From assembly GCA_963752815.1 (NCBI GenBank), contig CAVVZI010000015.1:1426001-1490000 (forward strand): 64,000 nt of DNA, given 5' to 3'. The position numbers and the translations under genes are program-made. The notes under the pieces were generated by a model. It was not told where the DNA came from and did no database searches. It saw only the letters and a list, made by a program, of their open reading frames with translations. Positions 36,721 to 44,807 of the stretch are shown here, in pieces; position 1 is the first letter of the stretch, and every line of letters starts with the position of its first letter. This DNA is from Sva-07 sp963752815. GTDB taxonomy: Bacteria > Actinomycetota > Acidimicrobiia > Acidimicrobiales > Ilumatobacteraceae.

Positions 36721-37689
36721 ATGGGAATCGACAACATCTGGGTGTTCGCACAGGCCGCCGAAGGCGCGCCGACATCGGCCACGCTCGAACTGCTCACCAA
36801 GGCCCGCGCCCTCGGCGGCAACGTCTCGGCGTTCATCGAAGGCGACGGCGGTGCGGTGGCGGCGGCGCTCGCCGATCACGGCGCGGCGAAGATCTACGCC
36901 ACGGGCGACCTCGCCGGAGCGCTCCCGGGCGTGGCGGTCGCCTCGGCGATGCAGGCCGTGATCAACGGGGGCGACACGCCCGACCTGATCATGTTCCCGC
37001 AGAGCTACGAGGGCCGCGACGTGCTGAGCCGCCTGTCGGTCAAGCTCGACCGCACGGTGCTCACGAACTCGACGGCGATCACGGTCGACGGCGATTCGGT
37101 CACCGTCCAGACGCCGATCTTCGGTGGCACCAAGCTCGTCAACTCGACGTTCACCGGCGAGAAGCCGTTCCTCGCGGCATTCCGCCCGAAGAGCTTCGTC
37201 GCCGAAGGCGGCGCCGGCGCCGCGGGCGAGGTCGTGTCGGCCCCGGTCGGCGACCTCGGTGCGACCGGTGGCGCGACCATCACCGCCGTGCACATCGAGG
37301 AGCACTCGGGTCCGAAGCTCGACGAAGCGGCCGTGGTCGTTTCCGGTGGCCGTGGACTCGGCGAGGCCTCCAAGTTCGAGCTGATCGAACAGCTCGCCAA
37401 GGCCTTGAAGGGCGCCCCTGGTGCATCGCGCGCGATCGTCGACGCCGGTTGGGTTCCGTACAGCTACCAGGTCGGCCAGACCGGCAAGGTCGTCAAGCCG
37501 ACCGTCTACATCGCCGCCGGCATCTCCGGTGCGACGCAGCACATGGTGGGCATGAAGGGCTCGAAGAACATCATCGCGATCAACAAGGACAAGGAAGCCC
37601 CGATCTTCGGCATCGCCGACCTCGGCATCGTGGGCGACGTGCACAAGGTGCTCCCGCAGCTCCTCGCCGCACTCCAAGCCCGCGGCTGA
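36721..37689 (+). CDS. etfA: Electron transfer flavoprotein alpha subunit
   Basis: A 322-residue protein. The C-terminal FAD domain is clear: VVVSGGRGLGEASKFELIE, VDAGWVPYSYQVGQTGKVV and YIAAGISGATQHMVGMKGSK, then IIAINKDKEAPIFGIADLGI. It binds the FAD of the EtfAB dimer. Its stop is followed by a long nested hairpin at 37706. Confidence 0.95.
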   Translation: MGIDNIWVFAQAAEGAPTSATLELLTKARALGGNVSAFIEGDGGAVAAALADHGAAKIYATGDLAGALPGVAVASAMQAVINGGDTPDLIMFPQSYEGRDVLSRLSVKLDRTVLTNSTAITVDGDSVTVQTPIFGGTKLVNSTFTGEKPFLAAFRPKSFVAEGGAGAAGEVVSAPVGDLGATGGATITAVHIEEHSGPKLDEAAVVVSGGRGLGEASKFELIEQLAKALKGAPGASRAIVDAGWVPYSYQVGQTGKVVKPTVYIAAGISGATQHMVGMKGSKNIIAINKDKEAPIFGIADLGIVGDVHKVLPQLLAALQARG

Positions 37690-37705
37690 ACAACTCCGAA
37701 CTCAC

Positions 37706-37758
37706 CCGAAATTTGGAGCAGATGTCGCGCTGAGCGCGACAGACGCTCCAAATTTCGG
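37706..37758. terminator. Nested bidirectional hairpin after etfBA
   Basis: Outer arms CCGAAATTTGGAGC/GCTCCAAATTTCGG (14 bases, perfect) and inner arms TGTCGCGC/GCGCGACA, followed by CGTTTTC. It lies between the converging etfA gene and an unknown gene, and should stop transcription from both sides. Confidence 0.7.
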
Positions 37759-37768
37759 CGTTTTCGGC

Positions 37769-38759
37769 TCAGGTGGCGTCGCGGGCGGTGATGGCCCAGG
37801 CGGTGCCGTTCGCTTCGTCGGCGATCGCCAGCTGCAGCGTCCAGCCCATCGACGGCTCGAACGCATCCCAGCGGCACCACGTCAACTCCTGCGCCAGCTG
37901 ACCGAGGTCGTCCGGTGGCACCGGCCACTGGTCGGTGAGGTCGCCGAGCGTCGCCAGCAACCACCACGCGCCGAACCGACCGGACGCCGCCCCTCGCCGT
38001 CGACCGTGGGCGCCGCCGCTCGCGCCGGCCCACGCGATCCAGGCCAGAGCGGTGGCCGGCGGCAACATGGCCACTCGGGCGCGACGAACACCGATCGCGC
38101 CGATCGCCGCGGCGACGTCGCCCTCGACGCAGGCCACGTCGAGCTGCCCGTTCGAGCTGGCCAACCACGGTTCGACGAGTTGACGGACGACGAGATCGAC
38201 ATCATCGTCGAGGCGGGGCGCGTCGACGGGTGTGATCTCGGTCCAATCGTCGGGCAGCGCCGGCATCGGGAACTCGGCGCCGGCCGTCGGTGTAGACCGC
38301 GAGCGAGTACTCCGGCTCCCACGCTTGGATGTCGAGCGGGAGCTCGAGCACCGCAGGGAGGTCGGGGGTGTCGGTGATCGCTTCGCCGCGCAGCGCCCGT
38401 TCCTGCGCGACGAACGACGACCGTGGCCCGCGGTCGAGCACGGGCGCGAGGTCGGCCCACGTGTGATCCTGGGCAGCCACCTCGGTGAGCGGGCCGATGG
38501 TGAATCGGCCCGACAGTCCGTCGGACTCGTCGAGCACGGCGGCCACGAACGGCGGTGGCGCGAGCAGGGCGAGGCGGTACTCGGCGAGCGTCGCGGCCGG
38601 CCAGAGCTGCCGCCCGGTCTCGACGGCGTGACGGGCCCGATCGCGCAGCCGCAGCAGGCCGTCCCAGTCACTTGTCGAGCAGCGGTCGTCGATCATCCGC
38701 ACCAGGCCGTCGAGGTCGGCGCGGTGGATCAGCGCGTCGAGCGGTTCGTCGGCGCTCAC
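37769..38759 (-). CDS. Unknown protein upstream-linked to SCO1664 group, frameshifted near 38283
   Basis: I do not recognise the family. The first part (bases 38759 to about 38290) begins MSADEPLDALIHRADLDGLV and is rich in Leu, Ala, Asp and Arg helices. The second part, one frame over, ends WAITARDAT at 37769. Removing one base near 38281-38285 joins LAVYTDGAEFPMPALPDDW. The result is a 329-residue soluble protein with no signal peptide or membrane segment. Its start is 10 bases from the end of the SCO1664 gene, so it probably belongs to the same transcript. Confidence 0.6.
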
Positions 38760-38769
38760 CCGAGCGGCC

Positions 38770-39576
38770 CTATATCAGCGGCCACGGGTAGCGCCGGCCG
38801 CTCGGATCGGTCGGGAACGCCCGCTCCTTCACGCACCACGCCGCTCGGCCTCGGATCGCTTCGACCTCGGCATCGTTCAGCAGCGCGGCGATCTCGAGCG
38901 GGACGCGCGCGCACAGGCGCGCCACCGGCTCGAGCAGAGCGTCGGGGATCGGCTCGCCACCGAACTCCCAGATCACGGTGCGGAGTTTGTACTCGGGAGC
39001 GAAGCAGAGCCCCTGATCGATGCCCCACACCGAGGCCGGTGTCGTGTCGGTCGCCTCGACGAGCAGGCAGTGACCACTCTTGCGGTCGGTGTTGTTGGCG
39101 ATGATGTCGAGCAGCGCCATCGCCCGCAGCCGGTCGTGCAGCTCGGGGTACGCCTCGTAGATCGTGAAGTAGTGCTGGCGATGGTCGGCCGTGACGAACC
39201 ACTGCACCGACCCCTCCCCGAGGGGACCGTCACGCAGCACGGTCGGCGGGATCACGTCGACCCCGAGCGCCTCGCTCAGCAGGTAGGCCGCGACCTCGCG
39301 CCGGTGGAGGCCGGGTTCGAAGTCCCACAGCGGACGCTCGCCCCGCATCGGCTTGTAGATCGCCGGGTGCGACCGGCCCTCGTGTTCGACGTGCACGAGG
39401 AACGTCGCGTTGCTGCTGTACGGCATCCGGCCCTCGACCTGGATCTCGCCGAGGCGCAGGTGCCGCACCGGGTCGTCGACGGCGTCGACGCGCAACAGGA
39501 CGGAATTGGACTCGTCGTCGTCATCGTCTTCGTCGTCGAACGCTTCGTCCGGTTCGTCGTCCGTCCACGAGGTCAC
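38770..39576 (-). CDS. SCO1664 family protein
   Basis: A 268-residue protein of the actinobacterial SCO1664 family, which has a degenerate PI3/4-kinase-like fold. Features are ATFLVHVEHEGRSHPAIYKP (nucleotide-binding-like strand and Lys), REVAAYLLSEALGVDVIPPT, and the catalytic-like LLDIIANNTDRKSGHCLLV followed by WGIDQGLCF. Its kinase activity is not established. The gene precedes DUF3090 and phosphatase genes as in Streptomyces and mycobacteria (Rv2133c-Rv2135c), where the mycothiol gene mshC is nearby. An acidic Asp/Glu run lies near the N-terminus. Confidence 0.88.
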   Translation of the reverse strand: MTSWTDDEPDEAFDDEDDDDDESNSVLLRVDAVDDPVRHLRLGEIQVEGRMPYSSNATFLVHVEHEGRSHPAIYKPMRGERPLWDFEPGLHRREVAAYLLSEALGVDVIPPTVLRDGPLGEGSVQWFVTADHRQHYFTIYEAYPELHDRLRAMALLDIIANNTDRKSGHCLLVEATDTTPASVWGIDQGLCFAPEYKLRTVIWEFGGEPIPDALLEPVARLCARVPLEIAALLNDAEVEAIRGRAAWCVKERAFPTDPSGRRYPWPLI

Positions 39577-39579
39577 GGC

Positions 39580-40086
39580 TCAGTTCATCCTCGGGCAGAG
39601 GTGTCCGTCGGGATCGATCGGGTTGCCGCACCACCGGCACGTCGGCCGCCCCGCCTCGATCACGTCGTCGGCGCGGTCGCAGAACGCCACCGCCTGGCCC
39701 CGGTTGACGTACAGCCGCACGTGGCCCCGGTCGGTGTCGTCGATGATCTCGCCCTCCTCGTCGACCTCGCCGACTTCTTCGAGCTGGATGAGCAGACGGT
39801 CGGTGGTCCGGTCGTACCCGAGGCCGATCGGGCCGAGGACGAACGACGCCTCGAGCGGCTCGATGAGTTCCAGTGCGCTCGGCATCGGCTTGTCATCCGC
39901 CGGAGGAAGGTCGCTCAGCACACGCCGCAGGTACTGGACGATGGCGGCCGCCTGCTGCTTCTCGCACTTCAGGGTGACGCGTTGCCCGTTGGCACGCGCC
40001 TGGAGGTAGAACGTGCGCTCGCCCGGCCTGCCTTCGGTGCCGATGGTGAAGGCGTCGACGTCGTCGAACTCGTAGAAGACAGCCAT
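39580..40086 (-). CDS. DUF3090 protein
   Basis: A 168-residue DUF3090 member. It begins MAVFYEFDDVDAFTIGTEG, has the GQRVTLKCEKQQAAAIVQYL block, and ends in a probable zinc-binding motif CRWCGNPIDPDGHLCPRMN with three Cys. Function is unknown. It is 3 bases from the SCO1664 gene and 3 bases from the phosphatase gene, a tight operon conserved in actinobacteria. Confidence 0.9.
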   Translation of the reverse strand: MAVFYEFDDVDAFTIGTEGRPGERTFYLQARANGQRVTLKCEKQQAAAIVQYLRRVLSDLPPADDKPMPSALELIEPLEASFVLGPIGLGYDRTTDRLLIQLEEVGEVDEEGEIIDDTDRGHVRLYVNRGQAVAFCDRADDVIEAGRPTCRWCGNPIDPDGHLCPRMN

Positions 40087-40089
40087 CGT

Positions 40090-40770
40090 TCAGCTCGGCT
40101 GGAGGTCGGTGAGCGGTCGGCCGGTCGAGTTCACGGCGAGCACCACCGGCCCACCGGGACCCCAGGCGATGGCGGTGACCGACGCGGGGCTGATGACGAT
40201 GCGCTGGAAGAGGTCGATGTGCGTGCCGAGGGCGTGGGCGACGGCGGCCTTGATCGTGTCGGCGTGCGAGACGCAGACGATGGTGCCGCCGGGGTGGGCG
40301 AGGCGGAGTTTGTCGAGCGTCGTCACCATCCGGGTCTGCATCTCGGTGAAGCTCTCGCCGCCGGGGAACCGGAACGTCGACGGTGCGCGCTGCACGGTGC
40401 CCCACTCGGGCAGCTTCATCAGCTTCTTCAGTTCGGCGCCGGTCCATTCGCCGAAATCGCACTCGAACAGCCCGCGGTCGACCTGCGTGCGCAACCCGCG
40501 CGCCTTGGCGATCGGCGCGGCGGTCTCCTTGGCGCGCTCGAGCGGTGAGCTGTAGATCGCATCGACCCGCTTGAGGGCACCGATGCGCTCGGCGGCGATG
40601 TCGGCCTGGGCCCGCCCCTCGTCGGCGAGGTGGAGGCCGGGTGCGCGGCCTGGCAGCACCTTGCCCGTGGTGGGCGTCTGCCCGTGTCGCACCAGGAGCA
40701 TGGTGGTCGGGGCAGGGTGCGCCGGCTTCGCAGCGGAACGGCGGCGAGATGTTGGTTTCGTGGTGGCCAT
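40090..40770 (-). CDS. Histidine phosphatase, MSMEG_4193 type
   Basis: A 226-residue phosphatase of the phosphoglycerate-mutase-like superfamily: LLVRHGQTPTTGKVLPGRAP, YSSPLERAKETAAPIAK, the GGESFTEMQTRM segment and a late His in VCVSHADTIKAAVAH. It is the first gene of the SCO1664/DUF3090 operon. The natural substrate is unknown. The N-terminus before the RHG motif is a basic, flexible 23-residue tail; the start is the ATG at 40770, 29 bases from the divergent UDG start. Confidence 0.9.
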   Translation of the reverse strand: MATTKPTSRRRSAAKPAHPAPTTMLLVRHGQTPTTGKVLPGRAPGLHLADEGRAQADIAAERIGALKRVDAIYSSPLERAKETAAPIAKARGLRTQVDRGLFECDFGEWTGAELKKLMKLPEWGTVQRAPSTFRFPGGESFTEMQTRMVTTLDKLRLAHPGGTIVCVSHADTIKAAVAHALGTHIDLFQRIVISPASVTAIAWGPGGPVVLAVNSTGRPLTDLQPS

Positions 40771-40799
40771 GGGGTGGCTCCAACCTACTGTCGGGTTTC

Positions 40800-41486
40800 G
40801 TGAGTGCACTCGCACGGCTCGAAGCCGACGTCGTCGGTTGCCGGGCCTGCCCGCGGCTCGTCGCGTGGCGTGAGCAGGTCGCGCGCGACAAGCGGGCGTC
40901 GTACCGCGACGACACGTACTGGGGCCGGCCGATCCCCGGTTTCGGTGACCCTGCGGCGCGGATCGTGGTGCTGGGACTGGCGCCGGCCGCGCACGGCGCG
41001 AACCGCACCGGTCGGGTGTTCACCGGTGACCGCAGCGGCGACTGGCTGTTCCGGGCGATGCACCGGGCCGGCCTGGCGAACCAGCCCGGGTCGACGTCGC
41101 TCGACGACGGGTTGGTGCTGACGAACGCGTGGGTGACCGCGGCCGTGAAATGTGCCCCGCCCGACAACCAGCCGTCGCCGTCCGAGCGCGACACGTGCGC
41201 GCCGTTCCTGGAGCGTGAGTTCGCGGCGTTGCCGAACGCGCGGGTGATCGTGTGCCTCGGCTCGTTCGGCTACCAGGCGGCGGCGCACCACTTCGGGCTG
41301 CGGCCCCGCCCGAAATTCGGCCACGGCGTCGAGGTCGCTGTTGCGGGTGAGGCGGCGGCTGAGGCCGCGATCACGTTGTTGTGTTCGTTCCACCCCAGCC
41401 AGCAGAACACGTTCACCAAACGCCTCACCGAGCCGATGTTCGACTCGATCTTCGCCCGCGCCGTCGACCTCGCGGCCTGCCGGTAG
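40800..41486 (+). CDS. Uracil-DNA glycosylase, family 5 (UDGb)
   Basis: A 228-residue repair enzyme. CRACPR near the N-terminus and later Cys residues (VKCAPP, RDTCAPF) match a 4Fe-4S site. Motif 1 is LGLAPAAHGANRTGRVFTGD and motif 3 SFHPSQQNTFTKRLTEPM, both diagnostic of family 5. These enzymes remove uracil, and sometimes hypoxanthine, from DNA. The GTG at 40800 is chosen because the upstream frame runs into the divergent phosphatase. Confidence 0.9.
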   Translation: MSALARLEADVVGCRACPRLVAWREQVARDKRASYRDDTYWGRPIPGFGDPAARIVVLGLAPAAHGANRTGRVFTGDRSGDWLFRAMHRAGLANQPGSTSLDDGLVLTNAWVTAAVKCAPPDNQPSPSERDTCAPFLEREFAALPNARVIVCLGSFGYQAAAHHFGLRPRPKFGHGVEVAVAGEAAAEAAITLLCSFHPSQQNTFTKRLTEPMFDSIFARAVDLAACR

Positions 41487-41585
41487 CGCACACCCGGCGT
41501 CACGCCCCGCATCAGGTCAGGTCGTGAGGACAGGCCCACCCGCCGCAGGGGCATCGGCGAATCCTGCCACTATCGTGTCGGCGCT

Positions 41586-41886
41586 GTGAACCCCTTGTCT
41601 GGTCGTCCGATGCTCCGCGCCGCTGCCCTGTTGATGGTGGCCACCCTCGGCGTGTCGGCCTGCCGGTCGGAGCCGAGCGCCCAAGCGCGTCGCCGAGGAC
41701 CTGATCAACACCCTGGCCAAGACCGACGAGGAGCGCGACTGCATGCTCACCAAGGTCGACGCCATCGGCAAGGACAAGCTCGAGAAGATCGGCAGCGATG
41801 CGGCGGACGGCGACGCGGCCTCCAAGGCCGCCGCGAACGCCGAACTCGACAAGCTCGAAGCCGACCTCAAGTCCTGCCTGAAGTAG
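41586..41886 (+). CDS. Small lipoprotein, frameshifted near 41681
   Basis: A lipoprotein signal (MLRAAALLMVATLGVSAC, lipobox VSAC; GTG at 41586 or ATG at 41610) leads into a frame that fails at once. Removing one C from CCC at 41680-41682 gives SEPSAKRVAEDLINTLAKTD followed by an Ala/Asp/Lys-rich helical domain ending DLKSCLK at 41886, with two Cys (RDCMLTK and KSCLK) that could pair. It is a 99-residue secreted lipoprotein of unknown function. Confidence 0.6.
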
Positions 41887-41909
41887 GCCGACCCCGCCCT
41901 CCGACTCAT

Positions 41910-41961
41910 CGTTTGCGTCAAAATTTCTGCGGACCGGTCCGCAGAAATCCCGACGCAAACG
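41910..41961. repeat. Palindromic repeat family R, copy 4
   Basis: Arms of 26 bases without a loop. The outer part is CGTTTGCGTC, and the inner stem TGCGGACC/GGTCCGCA is a perfect variant of copy 2. Left AAA faces right CCC, giving the only three mismatches. It lies between the small lipoprotein and the converging FrhB-like gene. Confidence 0.9.
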
Positions 41962-41990
41962 TCGGTTGGAGTGGACGTCGTTCAGGCCGG

Positions 41991-43193
41991 TCAGTCGGCG
42001 GTGGGCGCGGGGGCGGGCTTCTTGACCTTCGGGGGTGGGACACCGATGGCCGGCGCCCGGTCGGCGAACTCGGGCCAGCGGCGACGGCTGACGATCGACA
42101 GCAGGCGGAGCAGACGCATCGCCGTCTCGTCGGTCTGCGCCGGGCGGGCGATGATCGAGCCGTCGGCGATCATCCGGTTGATGACCTCCTCGCCGAGCTC
42201 GGTGCGCACGATCGTGAGCGTCCAGTCGTTGTCCTCACCGATGCCGCCGGTCGCGACGTCGGAGTGCTCGGCGGCGAAGTCGGGGCAGGTCTTGCAACCC
42301 TGACGCGTCCAGCCGTGGCACTCCTTGAGGTCGATCTCGTGGTACGAGCCGTCCTTCATCCAGATCTGGAAGACGCCCTTGATGTTCATCTTCGCCATGT
42401 CCTGCTTCTTCAGGCCGTACTTGGCCTCGAAGAGTTCGGTGAAGATGGCGTCGTCGAACGTCTTCGAACACAGCAGCCCGATGTTGAACAGGAACGGCTT
42501 GGAGACCTTGCCGGCCTTGCGATCCCACATCGTCGGCGGCGAGGAGGTCTGGCAACCCATGCCCACGAGGGCGAGCCGCTCGTACCCCTTCTCCTTCGCC
42601 TCGGGCAGCGCCAGCGGGTTGGCGCAGTACGTGTAGCGGCTCCCGGCGGTGGCGAGGATCTCCTCCTTCGTCGACACCACGGCCGGCTTGGCCTTCCACG
42701 CGTCGTCGTCCTCGACCCCGCTGACCAGCGCGGCGTCGATGTAGTCGTGCTCGCGCAGCCAGATGAGCATCGCCGACACCAGCCCGCCGTCCTGGCCCAT
42801 CTTGTGCACCATGTCGTCGCTCGCCCGGGTGAGGTACAGCTGGCGCCACACGCCCGCCATCTCGTCGGGCTCGCGGACCCGGCCGAACAGGTGCATGTCG
42901 GCCGAGGGCTCCCACGCCCGAAAGCGCGGGCACGCCCGGGTGCAGGTGGTGCACCCCTTCTCGCCGTGGATGCAGTTGTCGAGGCCGAGTTCCTCTTCGA
43001 GATGGAACGGGATGTACTTGCCCTCTTCGTGCTCGTAGCCGATGACGTCGTGGGGGCAGGTGACGACACAACCGGCGCAGCCGGTGCACAGGCCGGTCGT
43101 GATGACCTCCGCGTAGAGCTCCTTCCACTGCGCCGTCCAGCGCCCGGCTTGGGCGGGTGGGACGAGGGGGGCGTCCGCTTCGACTGTCGTCAT
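41991..43193 (-). CDS. Coenzyme F420 hydrogenase/dehydrogenase beta subunit-like protein (FrhB family)
   Basis: A 400-residue iron-sulfur flavoprotein. A ferredoxin-like motif CTGCAGCVVTCPHDV and a second Cys group CIHGEKGCTTCTRACPRF lie in the first 110 residues. FrhB N- and C-terminal domains follow, with VSTKEEILATAGSRYTYCAN and ALVGMGCQTSS, and late Cys residues in ECHGWTRQGCKTCPDF. FrhB proteins bind FAD and reduce or oxidise F420 or a related carrier. The partner enzyme is not in the window. The ATG at 43193 is preferred; the open frame further upstream runs antisense to the acyl-CoA dehydrogenase gene. The tail is Pro/Lys/Ala-rich. Confidence 0.87.
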   Translation of the reverse strand: MTTVEADAPLVPPAQAGRWTAQWKELYAEVITTGLCTGCAGCVVTCPHDVIGYEHEEGKYIPFHLEEELGLDNCIHGEKGCTTCTRACPRFRAWEPSADMHLFGRVREPDEMAGVWRQLYLTRASDDMVHKMGQDGGLVSAMLIWLREHDYIDAALVSGVEDDDAWKAKPAVVSTKEEILATAGSRYTYCANPLALPEAKEKGYERLALVGMGCQTSSPPTMWDRKAGKVSKPFLFNIGLLCSKTFDDAIFTELFEAKYGLKKQDMAKMNIKGVFQIWMKDGSYHEIDLKECHGWTRQGCKTCPDFAAEHSDVATGGIGEDNDWTLTIVRTELGEEVINRMIADGSIIARPAQTDETAMRLLRLLSIVSRRRWPEFADRAPAIGVPPPKVKKPAPAPTAD

Positions 43194-43436
43194 GCCAGGA
43201 CTGTACGCGATCGGGCACGACGAGGCCCTGTGCAGCGGGCCGACGACTTGGGCGGTCGCCCGCCCGTCTGCTTCGCCGGGTACTCGAGGGGGATGGCACC
43301 TGGGCTTCGGGGCGGGGCGACCGCTCGACACATACGGTAGATGGGTCGTGTTGCCGCCAGTTGGGCGTGGCGTGAACGGAGGGTGAACCTCGGTTCTGCG
43401 ATCTGTGACGTACGACATAGCGGTTGGCGCGCTCAG

Positions 43437-43456
43437 ACTTGACCCGCGGGTCAAGT
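43437..43456. promoter_or_regulatory. 20-base perfect palindrome, candidate operator of the acyl-CoA dehydrogenase gene
   Basis: ACTTGACCCGCGGGTCAAGT is fully self-complementary and contains a TTGACC box on each strand. It lies 19 bases before the acyl-CoA dehydrogenase ATG, inside the 282-base gap to the divergent FrhB gene. A TetR-type fatty-acid regulator site is a reasonable guess. Confidence 0.5.
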
Positions 43457-43475
43457 TGCGGCGCACAATGGGGGA

Positions 43476-44726
43476 ATGGATCTGAGCTACACGCCCGAAG
43501 CCGACGAATTCCGCACCGAGATCAAGTCCTGGCTGGTCGAGAATCTGCCGGACGGGTGGTTCGACGAGGGCTTCGAGATGTCCGACGCCGAGCGCAAGGA
43601 GTTCAACGTCGAGTGGCCGAAGCGGTTGTTCGAAGGCGGATGGATCTGCGCCACCTGGCCGGCCGAATACGGCGGCAAGGGCCTCACCACGATGCAAGGC
43701 GTCGTGCTCGCCGAGGAGTTCGCCAACGCCAAGGCACCGATGCGCGGCGACTTCTTCGGCGACACGCTCGTCGGTCCGACGCTGCTGCAGTGGGGCAGCG
43801 AGGAGCAGAAGAAGCAGTTCCTGCCGGGCATCCTCAGCGGTACGACGCGTTGGTGTCAGGGGTTCTCCGAGCCGAACTCGGGTTCCGACCTCGCCAGCCT
43901 GAAGACCACGGCGGTGCTCGACGGTGACGAATGGGTCATCAACGGCCAGAAGGTGTGGACCACGCAGGGCCATCACGCCGACTACTGCTTCCTGCTCACC
44001 CGCACCGATCCGAACGCACCCAAGCACGCCGGCATCTCCTACATCCTCGTGCCGATGCGCCAGGACGGCATCGAGGTGCGCGGCATCACCCAGCCCGACG
44101 GCACCGCCGAGTTCTGCGAGGTGTTCTTCGACAACGCCCGTGCCCCGAAGGACAACGTCGTCGGCGGCGTCAACAACGGCTGGAAGGTCACCAACACCAC
44201 GCTCGCCTTCGAGCGTGGCCAGTCGGCGACCACCGGCTACCGGCGCTTCGCCGAGGAGTACCGGATCATGGTCGAGGCGGCGCAGGCGAACGGCACGATC
44301 GCCGATCCGCTCATCCGCCAGCGGCTGATGGAGTACTACACCAAGATCCAGATCCTGCGGATCAACGGCCTGCGCAACCTGTCGGCGACGCTCAGCGGTT
44401 CCAAGGACATGAGCAGCGTGATCCTCGGCGCCACGAACAAGATGTTCTGGTCCGAGATGCACCAGGCGGCGATGGAGCTCACGCTCGACATCTTCGGCGC
44501 CGACGCGATGCTCGTCGACACCTCCCCCGAATCCGGTGCGTGGCCGGCGACGGCGGCGCGTGACAAGCGCCGCGACGGCTATCCCGTCAGCCCGATGATG
44601 TCGGCGTTCTTCTTCTCCCGCTCCGAGACGATCTGGGGCGGCACGAGCCAGATCCAGCGCAACATCGTCGGCGAACGCGTCCTCGGCCTCCCCAAAGAAC
44701 CCCGCCCCGCCACCGAACCCGCCTGA
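43476..44726 (+). CDS. Acyl-CoA dehydrogenase
   Basis: A 416-residue flavoenzyme of the acyl-CoA dehydrogenase family. WCQGFSEPNSGSDLASLKT and WVINGQKVWTTQGHHADYC form the FAD/substrate region, and the C-terminal IWGGTSQIQRNIVGERVLGL is the classic closing motif. The catalytic-base position cannot be fixed from motifs, so chain-length class is open. Electrons would go to EtfAB, encoded 6 kb upstream. GGGGGA precedes the ATG, and a palindromic operator candidate lies at 43437. Confidence 0.92.
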   Translation: MDLSYTPEADEFRTEIKSWLVENLPDGWFDEGFEMSDAERKEFNVEWPKRLFEGGWICATWPAEYGGKGLTTMQGVVLAEEFANAKAPMRGDFFGDTLVGPTLLQWGSEEQKKQFLPGILSGTTRWCQGFSEPNSGSDLASLKTTAVLDGDEWVINGQKVWTTQGHHADYCFLLTRTDPNAPKHAGISYILVPMRQDGIEVRGITQPDGTAEFCEVFFDNARAPKDNVVGGVNNGWKVTNTTLAFERGQSATTGYRRFAEEYRIMVEAAQANGTIADPLIRQRLMEYYTKIQILRINGLRNLSATLSGSKDMSSVILGATNKMFWSEMHQAAMELTLDIFGADAMLVDTSPESGAWPATAARDKRRDGYPVSPMMSAFFFSRSETIWGGTSQIQRNIVGERVLGLPKEPRPATEPA

Positions 44727-44736
44727 CCACGCCACC

Positions 44737-44792
44737 GCGGTTCTCGTGAACTTCTTGCGTACCCGCGTACGCAAGAAGTTCACGAGAACCGC
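44737..44792. repeat. Palindromic repeat family B, copy 1
   Basis: Perfect 26-base arms containing GTTCTCGTGAACTTCTTGCG around a CCGC loop. It lies 11 bases after the acyl-CoA dehydrogenase stop and 16 bases from the 3' end of the AbiEi/DUF559 gene. Copy 2 lies on the other side of that gene. Confidence 0.92.
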
Positions 44793-44807
44793 TCCGGGGC
44801 GGCGTGG

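Noticed and set aside
43194..44783. Upstream extension of the FrhB-like minus-strand frame
   Set aside because: The extension is fully antisense to the acyl-CoA dehydrogenase gene and begins inside a palindrome; the ATG at 43193 gives the normal N-terminus.
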